From: Basidiobolus meristosporus CBS 931.73
Taxonomy: Eukaryota; Basidiobolomycota; Basidiobolomycetes; Basidiobolales; Basidiobolaceae
Assembly (NCBI GenBank): GCA_002104905.1
Contig: MCFE01000299.1
Location: 36,556-100,555, forward strand
DNA length: 64,000 bases
Direction of reading: 5' to 3'
Shown: one piece after another, positions 22,801-35,179 of the stretch
Numbering within the stretch: position 1 is the stretch's first letter
How the letters are laid out: each line of letters starts with the position of its first letter
The notes under the pieces: model-generated
Seen by the model: the letters and a program-made list of their open reading frames with translations, nothing else
Told to the model about the DNA's origin: nothing
Databases searched by the model: none
Made by a program: the position numbers and the translations under genes

Positions 22801-24597
22801 CGTGAAGTGCAGTTGGTGCTCGTGAATTCCACCAAGCGTGGGTAGACGGAAGCGCCCTCGATTTGCTAATAATAACTGACGGTTTGTTACTAAGTTTGTG
22901 GATACACATAGATCCTCTTTTCCCACCCACCTTATTTACCACCACTTGAATCCACAGCCAAGGAGTAGTGTGAGAAATAAATCGCCCATTGCGATTTATG
23001 TATTATGGCTGTATTCCAGGAATACTAATGTGGTGCATCTGCGACAAGGGTAATATATCCATCCTCCAGCGGACTTCTCAATAATACCAGCTCGAAGGCA
23101 GCCCTGAATATTTGAACGTAGCTGGCGCTTACGGTTTGGAGTAAACAGGCGGGATTTTTCACAACTGTGATTGCCCAAATGTGTGGGGCAAATATGGAAT
23201 CTGCAACAGAGCGCCCACCTACTTACTATGGAGAAAATGGAAATATGAATGAGGGGCTGCTATTGTATCATTGAAAACTGTGGCAGAACCAACGGGTAAG
23301 GCCTGCGAATAGAGGCCACGTTGCTAAGATAACAAATAAACCGCCTGATTAACAACTGCTGAATCGCCATGTCTATCATGGCATTTACTATTCAGCCAAA
23401 TGCTCTATGACCATATTGCCGCATACCTCATTCACTAGGTGTACATGCATGTATTGCGTCCCTATGTGCCATATGTATTCATTCGATCGATTTTTGGAAT
23501 ACTGCTTGATTGTTCCAGTATTCCCAAACAATATATTAATTGAGGCGCACAGTATGCCTCGATTTCCTGTTATAACGATGGTAAACATTGGGCAAACCGG
23601 CATAATGTAGCAATTATGAATCTTGTATGACAGCACCATTTGCCCCATACCGCCATCTTGTGCTTCGGTACGACTAGAGGTGCTGGAATTCTGTTTCTGT
23701 GTGGCACACTCCACACTGCTTCAGCCATTCTTTCCATATCTCATTAGGCTCTAAGCCTCACAGGAATAGTAGCGTTTGGATTTGGGGGCTTTCATGGTTG
23801 TGAGAACCAATTGAAGTGGCGTATTAGTCACAAGGAGACTCTAACATACAAGCATCATGATAACAACCTAAGAATCTAACTTTCTGCAGAATATATGCTT
23901 TATCTTGGCTCCCAGAAACCCTACAATTCTTGAAATCTCTAGGATATCATTAAGATGTATAGTATTTTGTTGGTGGAGATTGCTTTGAATGGATCCCATA
24001 AAATATTTGGCTCATGGCTAATAGACATGCTGTACTTTACCAATACTTGTGATCTCAGATGGAGCTGTGTACTTTGCTATCCATTTGCTACATTAGGGAT
24101 ATATGTAGGTAAATTTATCCATAGGTGGCACTCTATGTAGTCATATGGCATGCTGTAGGTCTATGACCAGCAGATGATGGAGGGAGCACATTGTACTTAT
24201 TCCTTTCCCAAGACCATGTAAATTATGAGGGCATTTTATTGTATATAACCACATGAACTCATCTAACATTTGTTTGTTAGCAAGTCAACTTTGTTGCAAA
24301 GTTAGGGCTTCACCCAACTCCGGAACTTGTTACTTGCTGTAAACCTAAGACCTTATTCAAGAACCGCTTTGGGCATTTTTCTGACTGGGGCATATAATCT
24401 GAGTGCAATGGGCATAGTTTAAGCTTATGTCTTCATTAATAAGGTAATTTGAGCTATATCCAAGATGGTTGGATCAATGATTTCTCAATGCTACAATAAT
24501 GACTTCTTGGATATATCTTCAAGCTGCACTTAACTGATCTATATGAGTAGAGTCTGGCAAGTACTAATACTTCCTTTATGCTGAGAGACCCTCTCAT
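19877..24597. other. Long stretch without supported genes
   Basis: The first few hundred bases hold the permease promoter. Beyond that, frames of up to 178 codons (20587-21123, minus) and 111 codons (21151-21486, plus) occur, but none shows a family motif, signal or splice structure. I saw no clear terminal repeats. It may be old decayed mobile DNA or intergenic sequence before the transposon-dense half. Confidence 0.4.
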
Positions 24598-24945
24598 AGT
24601 TGTAAAAATCTGTAGTTACACCTAAGTATCCAACCAACTTAGTCACTTGGATCATACCAAGAGAAACTTAAAGAATTCTCACCAAATTCCTTGTTGGATT
24701 TACTTGGATTATTTTGATCAAAACATATGGTACCCAGAACATAAAATTCCTCAAAGTTGCCCAAGCTGCCCCTAACCTTTCACGCATGCTCTTGGGATCT
24801 TCTTTAACATATTCTACTTGCTTGTTTTGCTAAGACCAAATCAAAGCATCAATACCATATTTAAATTCCATATATCATTAAGTTAAAATCACATAATCTA
24901 CTTGTTCTCCAAGTCACCTCCAATATCCCCAAGACTCTTACAACA
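24598..24945 (+). mobile_element. Solo LTR, family alpha
   Basis: 348 bases, beginning AGTTGTAA (the usual TG start is mutated to AG) and ending TTACAACA. It aligns end to end with the copies at 6629-7322 and 55851-56199. The flanks CTCAT (24593-24597) and CTCAA (24946-24950) are a 5-bp target duplication with one mismatch. Confidence 0.85.
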
Positions 24946-25845
24946 CTCAATAGTTCCTGTAGAGATGCTTTCAATGATCATCAGTAAATTCATTCAAAAG
25001 CCTGGATTACACCAAAAGTACCAATGACAATATAAATGCTGCATTATTACCATCAAATATGACTCACCTGAAGGATAATAGTAATATGGCACCATGAGGA
25101 AAACTCCCTTAATTCCATCAAAACACCATCAAAACATTGATATTCAGCAACAGGCAGGTAATAATGCTCAAAGGATACTATATGAACAGCATTCAGAAAG
25201 GAATGGATGCTCCATGTCCAAATAATTAACTAAACTTTCAACTCAACAGCCCTTAGCTCCAAGAAAAATATCAACTACAGACTGGCAGAATACTATAATA
25301 GTATCAGCTGATATCAAGTCTTCCTAAACTGACAACTCTTAATTTATTGGGTACTAGCTGCTTGACAGACTAGCAGACATACTTTCCAGGGGGAGACTAA
25401 GCTGACTAGCATTTGTGTCAAATCTGGCTTTCAGCTACTCATTACTTCAACAAGAAACCACACCTGAATTTCTGAAATAAAAACACCAGTTAAATGCCAG
25501 CAAAGCAATGTCAGAATACCAGCTGAATTCCAAATTTGAGATATTTCATTGTGTAAGCTGCTATTGACTAACCCTACATCACTTCTCCCACTCTCTATTC
25601 TTGGTGACCTGATCTAACTCTTTGCTTTTGCTCATCATATTGCAACTAATAACTTTTAACACTCCTCATTCATTCAGCTTATCAGTGCTTGTGATATCAA
25701 TCAATAGTCCTTTGTTTACCACTGGTTTTTTTAAGCTTACAACTTGCCATCTGTCTTGTATCAGCTAACTAACAGACACATAAACACACTTTCTAGGAGA
25801 AGATTAGGCTGAACAGCATCTGTACCAAAGTGATAATAAGCTATC
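24946..25845. repeat. AT-rich stretch with a roughly 100-bp direct repeat
   Basis: The segments at about 25320-25435 and 25725-25830 share a pattern: CAGCTAACTAACAGAC-like sequence, then ACTTTCCAGGGGGAGA / ACTTTCTAGGAGAAGA, then GCTGA..AGCATxTGTxxCAAA. They lie in the same orientation about 400 bases apart. The purine run GGGGGAGA resembles a polypurine tract, so they may be LTR remnants. No coding region is visible. Confidence 0.4.
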
Positions 25846-26329
25846 AGACTTGTTCCATTGTACTGTGCAAGGCCATGCAGCACATTCCTTGGTCATTAAG
25901 AACCATTGGGGACAACACTATAGCTACCAGTAGACAGGATTGCTCTTGAATGATTTTGCACTATGTGGGATGAGCTTAGCCCCCAATTGGCTCATTGACA
26001 ATATACAAGAAATCTGATTTGCTATCAATTATCCCATCTTGCCAATTAAGAAAGTAAATCCCTGATTTTAGTGATTGGACTAGGTGTCATAGCAAGCATG
26101 CAACCAATTATGTAGGTGCAAGACAGGTCAAATTGATGCACTGGTGTAACAGATGATGTATAAGTATGCAGGGTGCTTATTTATAGGGGTTCTGTCTCAA
26201 ATGCGAGACAAACTTGATATTTATTACGTCAAAAATTAAGTGATCATTGGTTTGTGATGAATTGATTTGGGTTGCAAAAAAAAGTGTTGTTTGGATCATG
26301 ACAAATGATAGCAATTCAACACAATTGCA

Positions 26330-28636
26330 TTATCTTCTCCTAGCTTTTTCTCTTACAGGGACAACTACTAAAGCATTTGGTAGTGATTCACTTTGCATAC
26401 CTAGAGTACTTCCTTGTTGACTTTCATCTTGGAAACTTGTGCATTTGTAGTCAGTATTTTGCCTCCTAGTTGATGAATGCAGTGACAGAGATTGGCTACA
26501 CTGAATTGCTCTAGATGATGCTACAGAACCAGCCTGAAGTGCCATGTGCTGATGCATTCATTTACTGGCCAATGGCTCCTGTAGTGGAGGCACATCAAGT
26601 GGGTCATTATCAGTCAGTTCACCAGAAGTAGATTGCTGATGGTGTAGTATAACAGCATGTGCTGATGCAACTTGATACAATAGCATGACCCTTGGCTGAG
26701 TTTGATGTGATGCCATTTGTTAACACAATTTGGCCTGCTCTGATTGACATATGTCTAGTTGAGCAGTTTGGCAAACTCTGGTAGTATTACTCTGAACCAC
26801 ACATGTTGACCCAGTGCATGGTGCTCTTGTGAAAGGTATTGGCATGGACTGGACTGACATGTGCCATTGCGCTGTAGTGGGGTGACAGTGACACCCACTG
26901 ACAGATGTGCTCATTCCCTTATTTTCTACTTCCCTATATCCCTACTACACTCATTTTAGTTTTATCCCATTTGTCTTACCCAATCAGTACTATCCCATAA
27001 GCCGGTTGACTATCACACCTGCTTACCTTATTGCATAAGTTACCCCTCACTTTATGTAAGATTACTAGTTACAAGTGCTTCTATATTAGGCAAGTACCCG
27101 CGCCAGTACCCGTGACACATGATCAACCCGTGTCACCATCCCTACCATTTCCATACCATATATGGTATCCCCATGTTACACAGGTTTCAGAATACTGATT
27201 CCTGATTGGTTGGATGTGCTGTGCCTCTTAGAACCTTCCGGCACCTACTTAGAACATTCTTAGGTCATTCTGATGTCATTAAGATTTCTATTGAACTCCG
27301 GAACCTTCTGGAACACCATGATTAGTAATCACTTAGCCAGTGAAGAAAAGTATATAAGGGAGGCTATCCCTCAACAATAAATCATCATCCCTTTTATCAA
27401 TATACCGACCTGTTGATTAGTGTGATCACTGCTACCTGCTGCTACCTGAACTTCCAACCCTAGACCACAGGACACTCCCAGGAAACCGCGCTGACAGCCA
27501 ACTGACCTTGGAGGCACTACTTGTGAGGAATACTCAGAGTAGGTATCTTTTATTATATTTGATTCTTTCCCAAGTTTGTTCTTGTACAGGCAAAGATACT
27601 TTTCTGTCTTTGTAACTATTGACCAAAGCTGCATTCTTATCAAGTCCCTGCTGGTGGAGTTTACAGTTGTTTTGACTTTGGAAGCTTTAGTACATTGTCA
27701 TCTCAAAGGACGCTGAACCCAGCACATACTTTTGTTAAGACGCCAACTAAGTTGGGGATTGTAGCTCAATAGTTTTCCCTTGACAAGCTTGTGGCTTTAT
27801 TCCCCTTCACATTAGATTAGAGACAGAACCCAAGTATTCCTAGCAAGCTTTTGCCAGAGGTTATCGCACCCAGTGAACACCCCACACACAAAACACTTGA
27901 GAAGTGTTGGACGTATCTCTCCCTTGGACTTATACACCACCACAGCGCTGGAGTTGCAAGGGATGGTAAGGAATGCAATAAGTTGTGCAGACACACTCTG
28001 GACAGGTGCCTGCAGTCTGTATTCTTCCTCTTGAAGCTCACCTTCTGATTCCTCAAGGTATTTACCTATCCTCTGTCTGATACTTTGGAACTGTGGCCCT
28101 CATGATTCTAGTGTATACTGCACTTGGAAGCCTCTTAACTCAGCTAATATATGGCACAGTACATTAGTCATTTAAGGCCAAAGCTAGTTTAACATCTCCT
28201 TGGTTCCTGAAGCTGAGGCAAGTACAGATACATTTGGTTCATACTGCACAAATTGCGCATGGAATTGTTTGCATGCAGCTTCCTCATCAAATCCCCTCAT
28301 TCTAAGCTTGTTCTTGATTTCAATACTTGTCTTCCTTTATAGCTTCTTACACACATCTCCTGGCATCTTGATATAGAACTCATGCCACAGCTTTCTACTC
28401 AAATTCTTCCTTCTCAGCTGGCTCTCTGAGGTATCCAGTTATGTTAGATTAATGAATAGTGCCCAAATATCTGTATGAAGGCTCATCATAGACACTTGGA
28501 CCATACTGAAATCATTGGGTAAGTACTCAAATGGATCCAACATCATCTTCCCTGGTCTGGACCACACTAATGAGCTGGAGGATGAGTTGTGTCTGGGTTG
28601 TACTAAGGATGAGTTGACACTTGGTATATGGACCAT
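26330..28636 (-). pseudogene. ORF-A, copy A1 (transposon-borne protein of unknown function), broken
   Basis: The ATG at 28636 is at the same place as the starts in copies A2 (32823) and A3 (42738). The N-terminal half contains DPFEYLPNDF, HTDIWALFINL, a K-rich KTG..EIKN..LRMRGFDEEAA-like stretch, and a coiled region (SIRQRVSEYLEE.. in sister copies). The C-terminal half is hydrophilic and rich in Ser, Gln, Pro and His, with DDPHEVPPPPE-like motifs, ending at 26330. A solo LTR splits it and several stops and frameshifts are present. I do not recognise the family. Conservation across four copies argues that it was once a real transposon gene, perhaps an accessory DNA-binding protein. Confidence 0.5.
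26873..27944 (+). mobile_element. Solo LTR, family beta (1,072 bp)
   Basis: It starts TGTAGTGGGG and ends ACACCACCACA. Two sister copies lie at 30269-31340 and 31388-32457. It has an LTR layout: TATATAAG at 27351, then AATAAA at 27376. The target duplication is GCGC, or GCGCT if the T is counted on both sides (26869-26873 and 27945-27949). Sister unit A copies without the insert read straight across this point. No internal sequence remains. Confidence 0.8.
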
Positions 28637-30268
28637 AGTGACAGATTTGGATAAATATACAGTAGTATATTAGCATCAATCTGGTCTTGTATGAACTAGA
28701 CTTGTTTCATTGTACCATGCCAGGGCACATGATACAATCTGCAGCTGTTAAGAATGATTGTGCATGATGTTATAGCAACCAGTAGGCAGGATAGCTCTTA
28801 GACAATCTTGCAAACTATGGTACAGTCTGACACAATGAGGCTGGCATGGATGATTGCACCAACTTATAATGTTTGTATCACATGCACAATTAGATACCAC
28901 TATTATGGTTGGTAAAGTCCAGTATTTCGGATATGTTTCTTCAATGTAAATGGAAGTAAATGTGTATCACACTAAACTACACAGATACTTACCATTTTGG
29001 ATACCATCACTTCAATCAGATGGTATCTTAATGGTTAATTGGCCCAAAGTATCCTGAAACTGTCAGCCCCCAATTGGCTCTTTGAACAATACACAAGCTA
29101 CCTGATTTGCCATCAAATATCCCATTTACCCATTGAGCAAGTAAATCCCTGATCCTAGTGATTGGACAAGGTGCTGTAGCTATCACTTGACCAATCAGAT
29201 AGGTGCAAAATAAATCAAATGGCTGCACTGGTGTTACAGATGATATATGTATATGCAGGGTGTTTATTTATAAGGGTTCTGTCTCAAATGCAAGACAACT
29301 CTGATATTACTTATATCAAAAATATAGTGATCACAGATTTGCAATGGCTCAATTTAGATTGCAAAAAAAATGTGTTGATTGGATCATGACAAATAATAGC
29401 AATTCAGTGCAACTGCATCATCTTCTCCTAGGTTTTTTTCTCACAGGGATTACTACTGAAGCATTTGGTAGTGATTCACTTTGCACACCTAAACTACTTC
29501 CTTGTTGACTATCATCTTAGCTACTTATGTATTTGTAGTCAGTATTTTGCCTCCTAGTTGATAAGTGTAATGCTGCAGCCTGGCCACTCTTAATTGCTCC
29601 AGATGATGCTACTGAACTGGCCTGCAGTGCTACATGCTGACACGTTCTTTTACTTGTTAAAGGCTCTGGTGGTGGAGGCACTTCATGTGGGTCATCATTA
29701 GTCAGTTCACCAGAAGTAACTTGCTGATGGTCAGGTGTAATGGCATGCGCAGGCATGACTTGTTGCATTGGCATGGCCCTTGGCTGAGTTCAATGTGATA
29801 TTACTTGTTGATGCAACTTGGCCTGCTCCAATGAACCTATGTCTAAATGAGCAGTTTGGCAAGTTCTGGTGGTTTTGCTTTGAAGCATGCATATTGACCT
29901 GAAACACATCAACTCAATGCAGGGTGCTCTTATGAAGGGTGTTGACATGGTATGGACTGACATGTGCTGGTGTACTGGTGTGCTGAAGTTGCAAGGGATG
30001 GTAAGGAATCCAGCAAGGTGTGCTGGTGCAATCTGGATGCTGTTGCTTGAGGTCTGTATTCTTCCTCTTAAAGCTCACCTACTGATTCCTCAAGGTATTC
30101 ACTTACCCTCTGTCTGATACTTTGGAACTGTTGCCTGGACAAGTCCTGTGTATATTGCTTTTGGAAGCCACTTAGCTCTACTAATAAATCATGTTGTAAA
30201 TCAGTCATTAGAGGCAAAAAGTCAATCAAGATCTCTTTTGTTCCCAAAGTTGAGGCACAATTGGACAC

Positions 30269-31340
30269 TGTAGTGGGGTTACGGTGACACCCACAGACAG
30301 ATGTGCTCATTTGCATATTTTCTACTTCCTTATTTCTCTACTACACTTATTTTAGTTTTATCCCATTTGTCATACTTGAACACTACTATCTCATAAGCCA
30401 GCTTACTATCACACCTGCTTACCTTATTGCATGAGTTATCCCTCACTTTATGTAAAATTACTAGCTGTAAGTGCTTCTATATTAGGCAAGTACTTGTTCT
30501 AGTACTTGTGATACATGGTCAGCCTGTGTCACCATCCCTACCATTTCTATACCATATATGGTATTGCTATGTTTCACAGGTTTCAGAGTACTGATCCCTG
30601 ATTGGTTGGATGTGCTGTGCCTCTTAGAGCCTTCTGGCACCTACTTAGAGTACTCTTAGCTCATTCTAATATCATTAAGATTTCTATTGATCTCCAGAAC
30701 CTTCTGGAACACCATGATTAGTAATCATTTAGCCAGTGAGAAAAGTATATACGGGCGGCAATCTCTTGACAATAAATCATCATCTCCTTTATCAGTATAC
30801 TGACTTGATTGGTTAATGTGATCACTGCTACCTGCTGCTACCTGAACTTTCAACCCCAGACCACAGGACACCCCCAAGAAACTCTGCTGATAGCCAACTG
30901 ACCTTGGAGGCACTACTTGTGAGGAATACTCAGAATAGGTATCATTTATTATACTTGATTCTTTCCCAAATTTGTTCTTGTACAGGCAAAGTTACTTTTC
31001 AGTCTTTGCAACTATTGACCACAGCTGCATTCTTATGAAGTCCCTGCTGGTGGAGTTTAAAGTTGTTTTGACTTTGGAAGCTTTAGTATATTGTCATCTC
31101 AAAGGACACTGAGCCCAGCACATACTTTGGTTAAGATGCCTACTAAGTTGGGGATTGTAACTCAATAGTTTTCCCTGGACAAGCTTGTGGCTTTATTCCC
31201 CATCACATTAGATTAGAGACAGAACCCAAGTATTCCTAGCAAGCTTTTGCCAGAGGTTATTGCACCTAGTGAGCACCCCACAACCAAAACACTTGAGAAG
31301 TGTTGGATGTATCTCTCCCATGGACTTATACACCACCACA
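30269..31340 (+). mobile_element. Solo LTR, family beta (second copy)
   Basis: 1,072 bases, the same length as the copy at 26873. It starts TGTAGTGGGG and ends ACACCACCACA, with TATATA at about 30746 and AATAAA shortly after. The flanks GACAC and ATGCA do not match, so the target duplication is lost or the copy recombined with its neighbour. Confidence 0.75.
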
Positions 31341-31387
31341 ATGCATTTGGCCTGTATTAAGCAAATTGTGTGCAAAATTGTTCCCGC

Positions 31388-32457
31388 TGTAGTGGGGTTA
31401 CAGTGACACCCAGTGACAGATGTGCTCATTCCCATATTTTCTATCTCCCTATTTTTCTACTACCCTTACATTATTTTTATCCCATTTGTCTTACTTGAAC
31501 AGTACTATCTCATAAGCCAGCTGACTATCACACCTGCTTACCTTATTGCATAAGTTATCCCTCACTCTATGTAAGATTACTTGATGCATATGCTTCTATA
31601 TCATGCAGGTACCCATGGCAGTACCCATAACAAATGACCAAGCTGCTTCACCATCCTACCATTTTTATACCATATATGGTATCCCTATCTTACACAGGTT
31701 TCAAATTACTAATCCCAGATTGGTTGGGTTTGCTGTGCCTTGTAGAACCTTCCAGCAGCTACTTAGAACATTCTTAGTGCATTCTAATGTCATTAAGATT
31801 TCTATTTGACCACCAGAACCTTCTGGAACACCATGATTAGTATTCACTTTGCCAGTGAGAGAAGTATATAGGGGGGGCAATTCCACAACAATAAATCATC
31901 ATCCCTTTTACCAACATATCAACTTGAATGATTACTGTAATCACTGCTACCTGCTGCTACCTGAAATTCCAATCCCAGACCACATGACACTCCCAGGAAA
32001 CCACACTGACAGCCAGCTGACCTTGGAGGCACTACTTGTGAGGAATACTCAGAATGTGTATCTTTTATTATATTTGATTCTTTTCCAAGTTTGCTCTTGT
32101 ACAGTCAAAGATACTTCTCTGTCCTTGTAACTGTTGACCGCAGCTGCATTTTTATCAAATCCCTGCTGGTGGAGTTTAAAGTTGTTTTGACTTTGGAAGC
32201 TTTAGTACATTGTCATCTCAAAAGATGCTGAGCCCATCACATACTTTTGTTATGACACCCACTAAGTTGAGATTGTAGCTCAATAGTTTTCCCTGGACAA
32301 GCTTGTGGCTTCATGCCCATCACATTAGATTAGAGACAGAACCCAAGTATTCCTAGCAAGCTTTTGCCAGAGGTTAATGCACCTGGTGAATACCCCACGC
32401 ATAAAATACTTGGGAAGTGTTGTACATATCTCTCCCTTGGAGTTATACACCACCACA
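31388..32457 (+). mobile_element. Solo LTR, family beta (third copy)
   Basis: 1,070 bases in the same orientation as the second copy and only 47 bases from it. The starts and ends match. The flanks CCCGC and CCATG do not match. The 47 intervening bases align with ORF-A sequence of sister copies, so these are two separate insertions and not the two ends of one element. Confidence 0.75.
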
Positions 32458-33232
32458 CCATGTGGCTTCCTCATCAAATCCCCTCATTCTTAGCCCATTC
32501 TTGACTTGAATACCTGTCTTATTAAATATCTTCTTATGTACATCTGCTGGCATCTTGATGTAGGACTTGTGCCACAGCTTTCTATTCTGATTCTTCCATC
32601 ACTGTTGACTCTCTGAGGTATCCAGTTCTGCTAGACTAATGAGCAGTGCCCAAATATCTATATGTAGGCTCATCATAGACACTTGGGCCATACCAAAATC
32701 ATTTGGCAACATCTTGAATGGATCTAACATCAACTTTTCTGGTCCAGACCGTGCTAGTTAGCTGGGGGATGGGTTTTGTCTGGGTTGTACTAAAGATGTG
32801 TTGAGACTTGGCATAGGGACCATAGTGATGGATATGGATACTTATAAAGTAATGTATTGGCATTAACCTGGTCTTTTATGAAATATATATGAAGACTAAT
32901 GTGATTGTTGAATTTTCCATGTATTATGCATGATGCATCTCATATTGTATTGACACATATCAGATCACATCAATTACAGATATCCTATTTGATTATAGAC
33001 TTGTGTGTAAATTACCAATATAATCACTAAGTGCTTGCTTGCAGATGATATTTGCAACAAAATGAGCAGATACATGGCAGTTGATAAAGATATAATTATA
33101 ATGCATAGAAATCAGATAAATCAGACTAATTGATCAAGTCAATTCAAATCACATTTAATTGGTAACCTACCAATCCTAATATGACTTACTCTTCTGAGTG
33201 GTCTTTTCTCATTAATCCTATCACCACCACTA

Positions 33233-33307
33233 CCCTAAGAGAGTATAACTGTTATAAACCCATCAATAGGCCATGACAAACTCTAAGTCTCATGACTATG
33301 AGGCATT
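33233..33307 (-). mobile_element. CACTA-like element C1, distal fragment left of unit A3
   Basis: In reverse complement this stretch aligns with 49695-49785 (plus) of the related copy C2, directly continuing the alignment of C1 that resumes at 44142. It ends with the ATT target duplication of unit A3 (33305-33307). Confidence 0.7.
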
Positions 33308-33421
33308 ATACTTGCTCTATTGTACTGGGTCAGGGTGCACAGCACAATCTATAGTAGCAAAGAGCAATTGGGTGCAGTATTTTAGCTACCAAAAGGCAGG
33401 ATTGCTCTTAGACAGTCTTGC

Positions 33422-33789
33422 TGTTGCAATTTAAGAAGTGATTTGGATATACAGAGCTTATCAAGAAATAGTGATAATACTTGAACTGTTGTTTATTCAT
33501 AAAGAGGCTCAGTATTTATACCTTTGTAGAAGCAATACAGCTGTAACAGTATCAAAGAGGGTTTCTTAACATTCAGGAGCATTCTGCAACAGTTTCAGGG
33601 TTAGTACATAATATTTGATAAAAAGTGTTATCTTGATCTTGACTACAAGGGAAAAATCATATAATCATATATCTGAAGAAACTGGCAAAATTGGGACTGT
33701 AAATTAGTCCTGCAGTGACCAAGACTAGTCTAGAATTGTTAAATAAATTTTTAGCTGCTGAATGATACCAAATAGTCCAATATTTAACA
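33422..33789 (-). repeat. 3' LTR of copia 1
   Basis: 368 bases, TGTTGCAA to ATTTAACA. It aligns with 40570-40939 and with the reverse complement of 52394-52761. It is preceded on the minus strand by the tract GAGGGGGAG. Confidence 0.85.
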
Positions 33790-34337
33790 CTCCCCCTCAG
33801 CCAAATAGTTTCTTGATCCTAATTCCTCTAAGATTCTCAAATTGTGGTCTAGCTAGTGGTTTTGTCATTATATCTGCCACACTTTGTCAGTTGAACAGTA
33901 AGCTAACTCAACTAAATTATCTTCTACAGCTTCCCTCACAAAGTGGTGTTGTATATCTATGAGCTTAGTTCTGGCATGATCAGTAGGATTTGTGCTAATG
34001 AATTACAACTTAATTATCTTTGTAAATACATGCTGGCTCATCTGAATTAAAGCCTGAGTCTTTGAATAATTGCCATAGCTATATAGCCTCCTTAGTTGCT
34101 TGCCAAGCCGCCATATATTTAGCTTCAGTTGTAGATAGAGCCACAGTTAGTTGTTTCTTGCAATTCCAAGTAATAGCTGCACTACCCTAGTGAAATACAT
34201 ACCCAGAGGTATAGCATCTGTCAATTTGATCTCTGCCCCAACCTGAATTACTATAAACATCAAACTTTTGGCTATTAGCTGCTCCAGAGTATTCCAGTGC
34301 CATATTTATGGTGCCTTTTACATATCTGAAAATCTGC

Positions 34338-35179
34338 TCAACTGCTGTAATCTGCTCCATTATTTAGCATGCATTGACTGACTATTCCAACTGCCACTGC
34401 AATATGTGGATGTGTAGACATCATCAGGTACATCAGGCTCTCAGCCATTGATTGAATGGGAAAGTTTCGGTCCATATTTGTGCCATTTTCAACTAAAACT
34501 AGCTGAGATTTGCTCAATACTAGATTATTGACCACTGGGGTAGCTGCAGGTTTGCAATTTTTCATTTTGAAGAATCTAAAAATGTCCCTGATGTACTTGG
34601 ACTGATCTGGTACAGTATTTTGTGTAGGTATGTAAAATCGCACTTGAATCCAAGAAAATGGCTCAATTTTCCAAGATCTTTTGTATGAAACTTGCTAAAG
34701 AGATCTGATTTTGTCTGTTTAAGTGCCCCCTGGACACTTGTAGCTATTATTAGGTTTTCCATATAAAGAACCAGGATGATCACACCCTTTTTGAGCTGTG
34801 TCACATATATATTGTGATTGGCAGTGCTACAAATGAACCTAATCTCCTCTAGATATATGTCAATCTTGTTATACCATGCTCTAGGTGCCTGCTTAAGCCC
34901 ATACAACAATTTCCTAGGTCTGCACACCTTCTGGGGGCCTTTTCAATAGGAAAACCTTCTAGTTGCTTCATGTATGTAGTTTCTTGCAAATCCCCATTTA
35001 GAAGGCTGAGTTGGTGTCCATTTGGTGTAGATCTAGACTGTGTACAGCTGCCAGGGCTAGAACTGTCCTATTGGAGTTATCTTTGGCAACTGGAGCAAAT
35101 GTTTCCTTAAAGTCTAGTTGCTGGATCTGGAAATAGCCTTCAGCCACCAAAATAGCCTTGCACTTATTAATGATACCAT
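34338..35179 (-). pseudogene. Copia 1 reverse transcriptase / RNase H fragment
   Basis: On the minus strand from 35179: a segment with LDFKETFAPVAK and TVLALAA, then RKLLYGLKQAPRAWYNKID, both classic copia RT motifs, then GKLSHFLGFK and MSTHPHIAVAVGIVSQ of the RT/RNase H side. Several frameshifts and stops separate them. The catalytic YVDD box is replaced by YMEN (codons 34754-34765), so the enzyme is dead even apart from the breaks. The upstream edge is cut by the gypsy LTR at 35180. Confidence 0.8.

Larger units (their letters stand above)
25846..28697 (-). mobile_element. Unit A, copy A1 (inverted-repeat DNA transposon)
   Basis: It begins AGACTTGTTCCATTGTACTG, the same left terminus as copies A2 (28698), A3 (33308) and A4 (58072). 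It carries the minus-strand ORF-A, interrupted by a 1,072-bp solo LTR at 26873-27944. Homology continues to a tail ending ..CTGGTCTTGTATGA immediately before the left end of copy A2, so A2 probably inserted into or beside A1. The A1 right terminus is not visible. Short GCACTATGTGGGAC-like motifs recur near the left end and resemble the subterminal repeats of DNA transposons. Confidence 0.6.
29430..32823 (-). pseudogene. ORF-A, copy A2, broken
   Basis: The ORF is the same as in copy A1, with the ATG at 32823. The N-terminal part (32823-32458) is followed by two LTR insertions with 47 bases of ORF-A between them (31341-31387), then the coiled part with the VSEYLEE motif (30268-30068) and the Ser/Pro/Gln-rich C-terminus (to about 29430). 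It has multiple stops. The function is unknown. Confidence 0.5.
28698..33232 (-). mobile_element. Unit A, copy A2
   Basis: It begins AGACTTGTTTCATTGTAC. The subterminal region (to about 29390), the ORF-A segments (minus, ATG at 32823, running to about 29430) and a tail (32880-33232) align with copies A1 and A3. Two family beta LTRs interrupt ORF-A. The tail stops near 33232, where sequence of the CACTA element C1 begins; the right terminal repeat is missing, so the copy is truncated. Confidence 0.6.

Noticed and set aside
31341-31387. The two family beta LTRs as ends of one very short retroelement
   Set aside because: The 47 bases between them align with ORF-A of other unit A copies, so they are host sequence.
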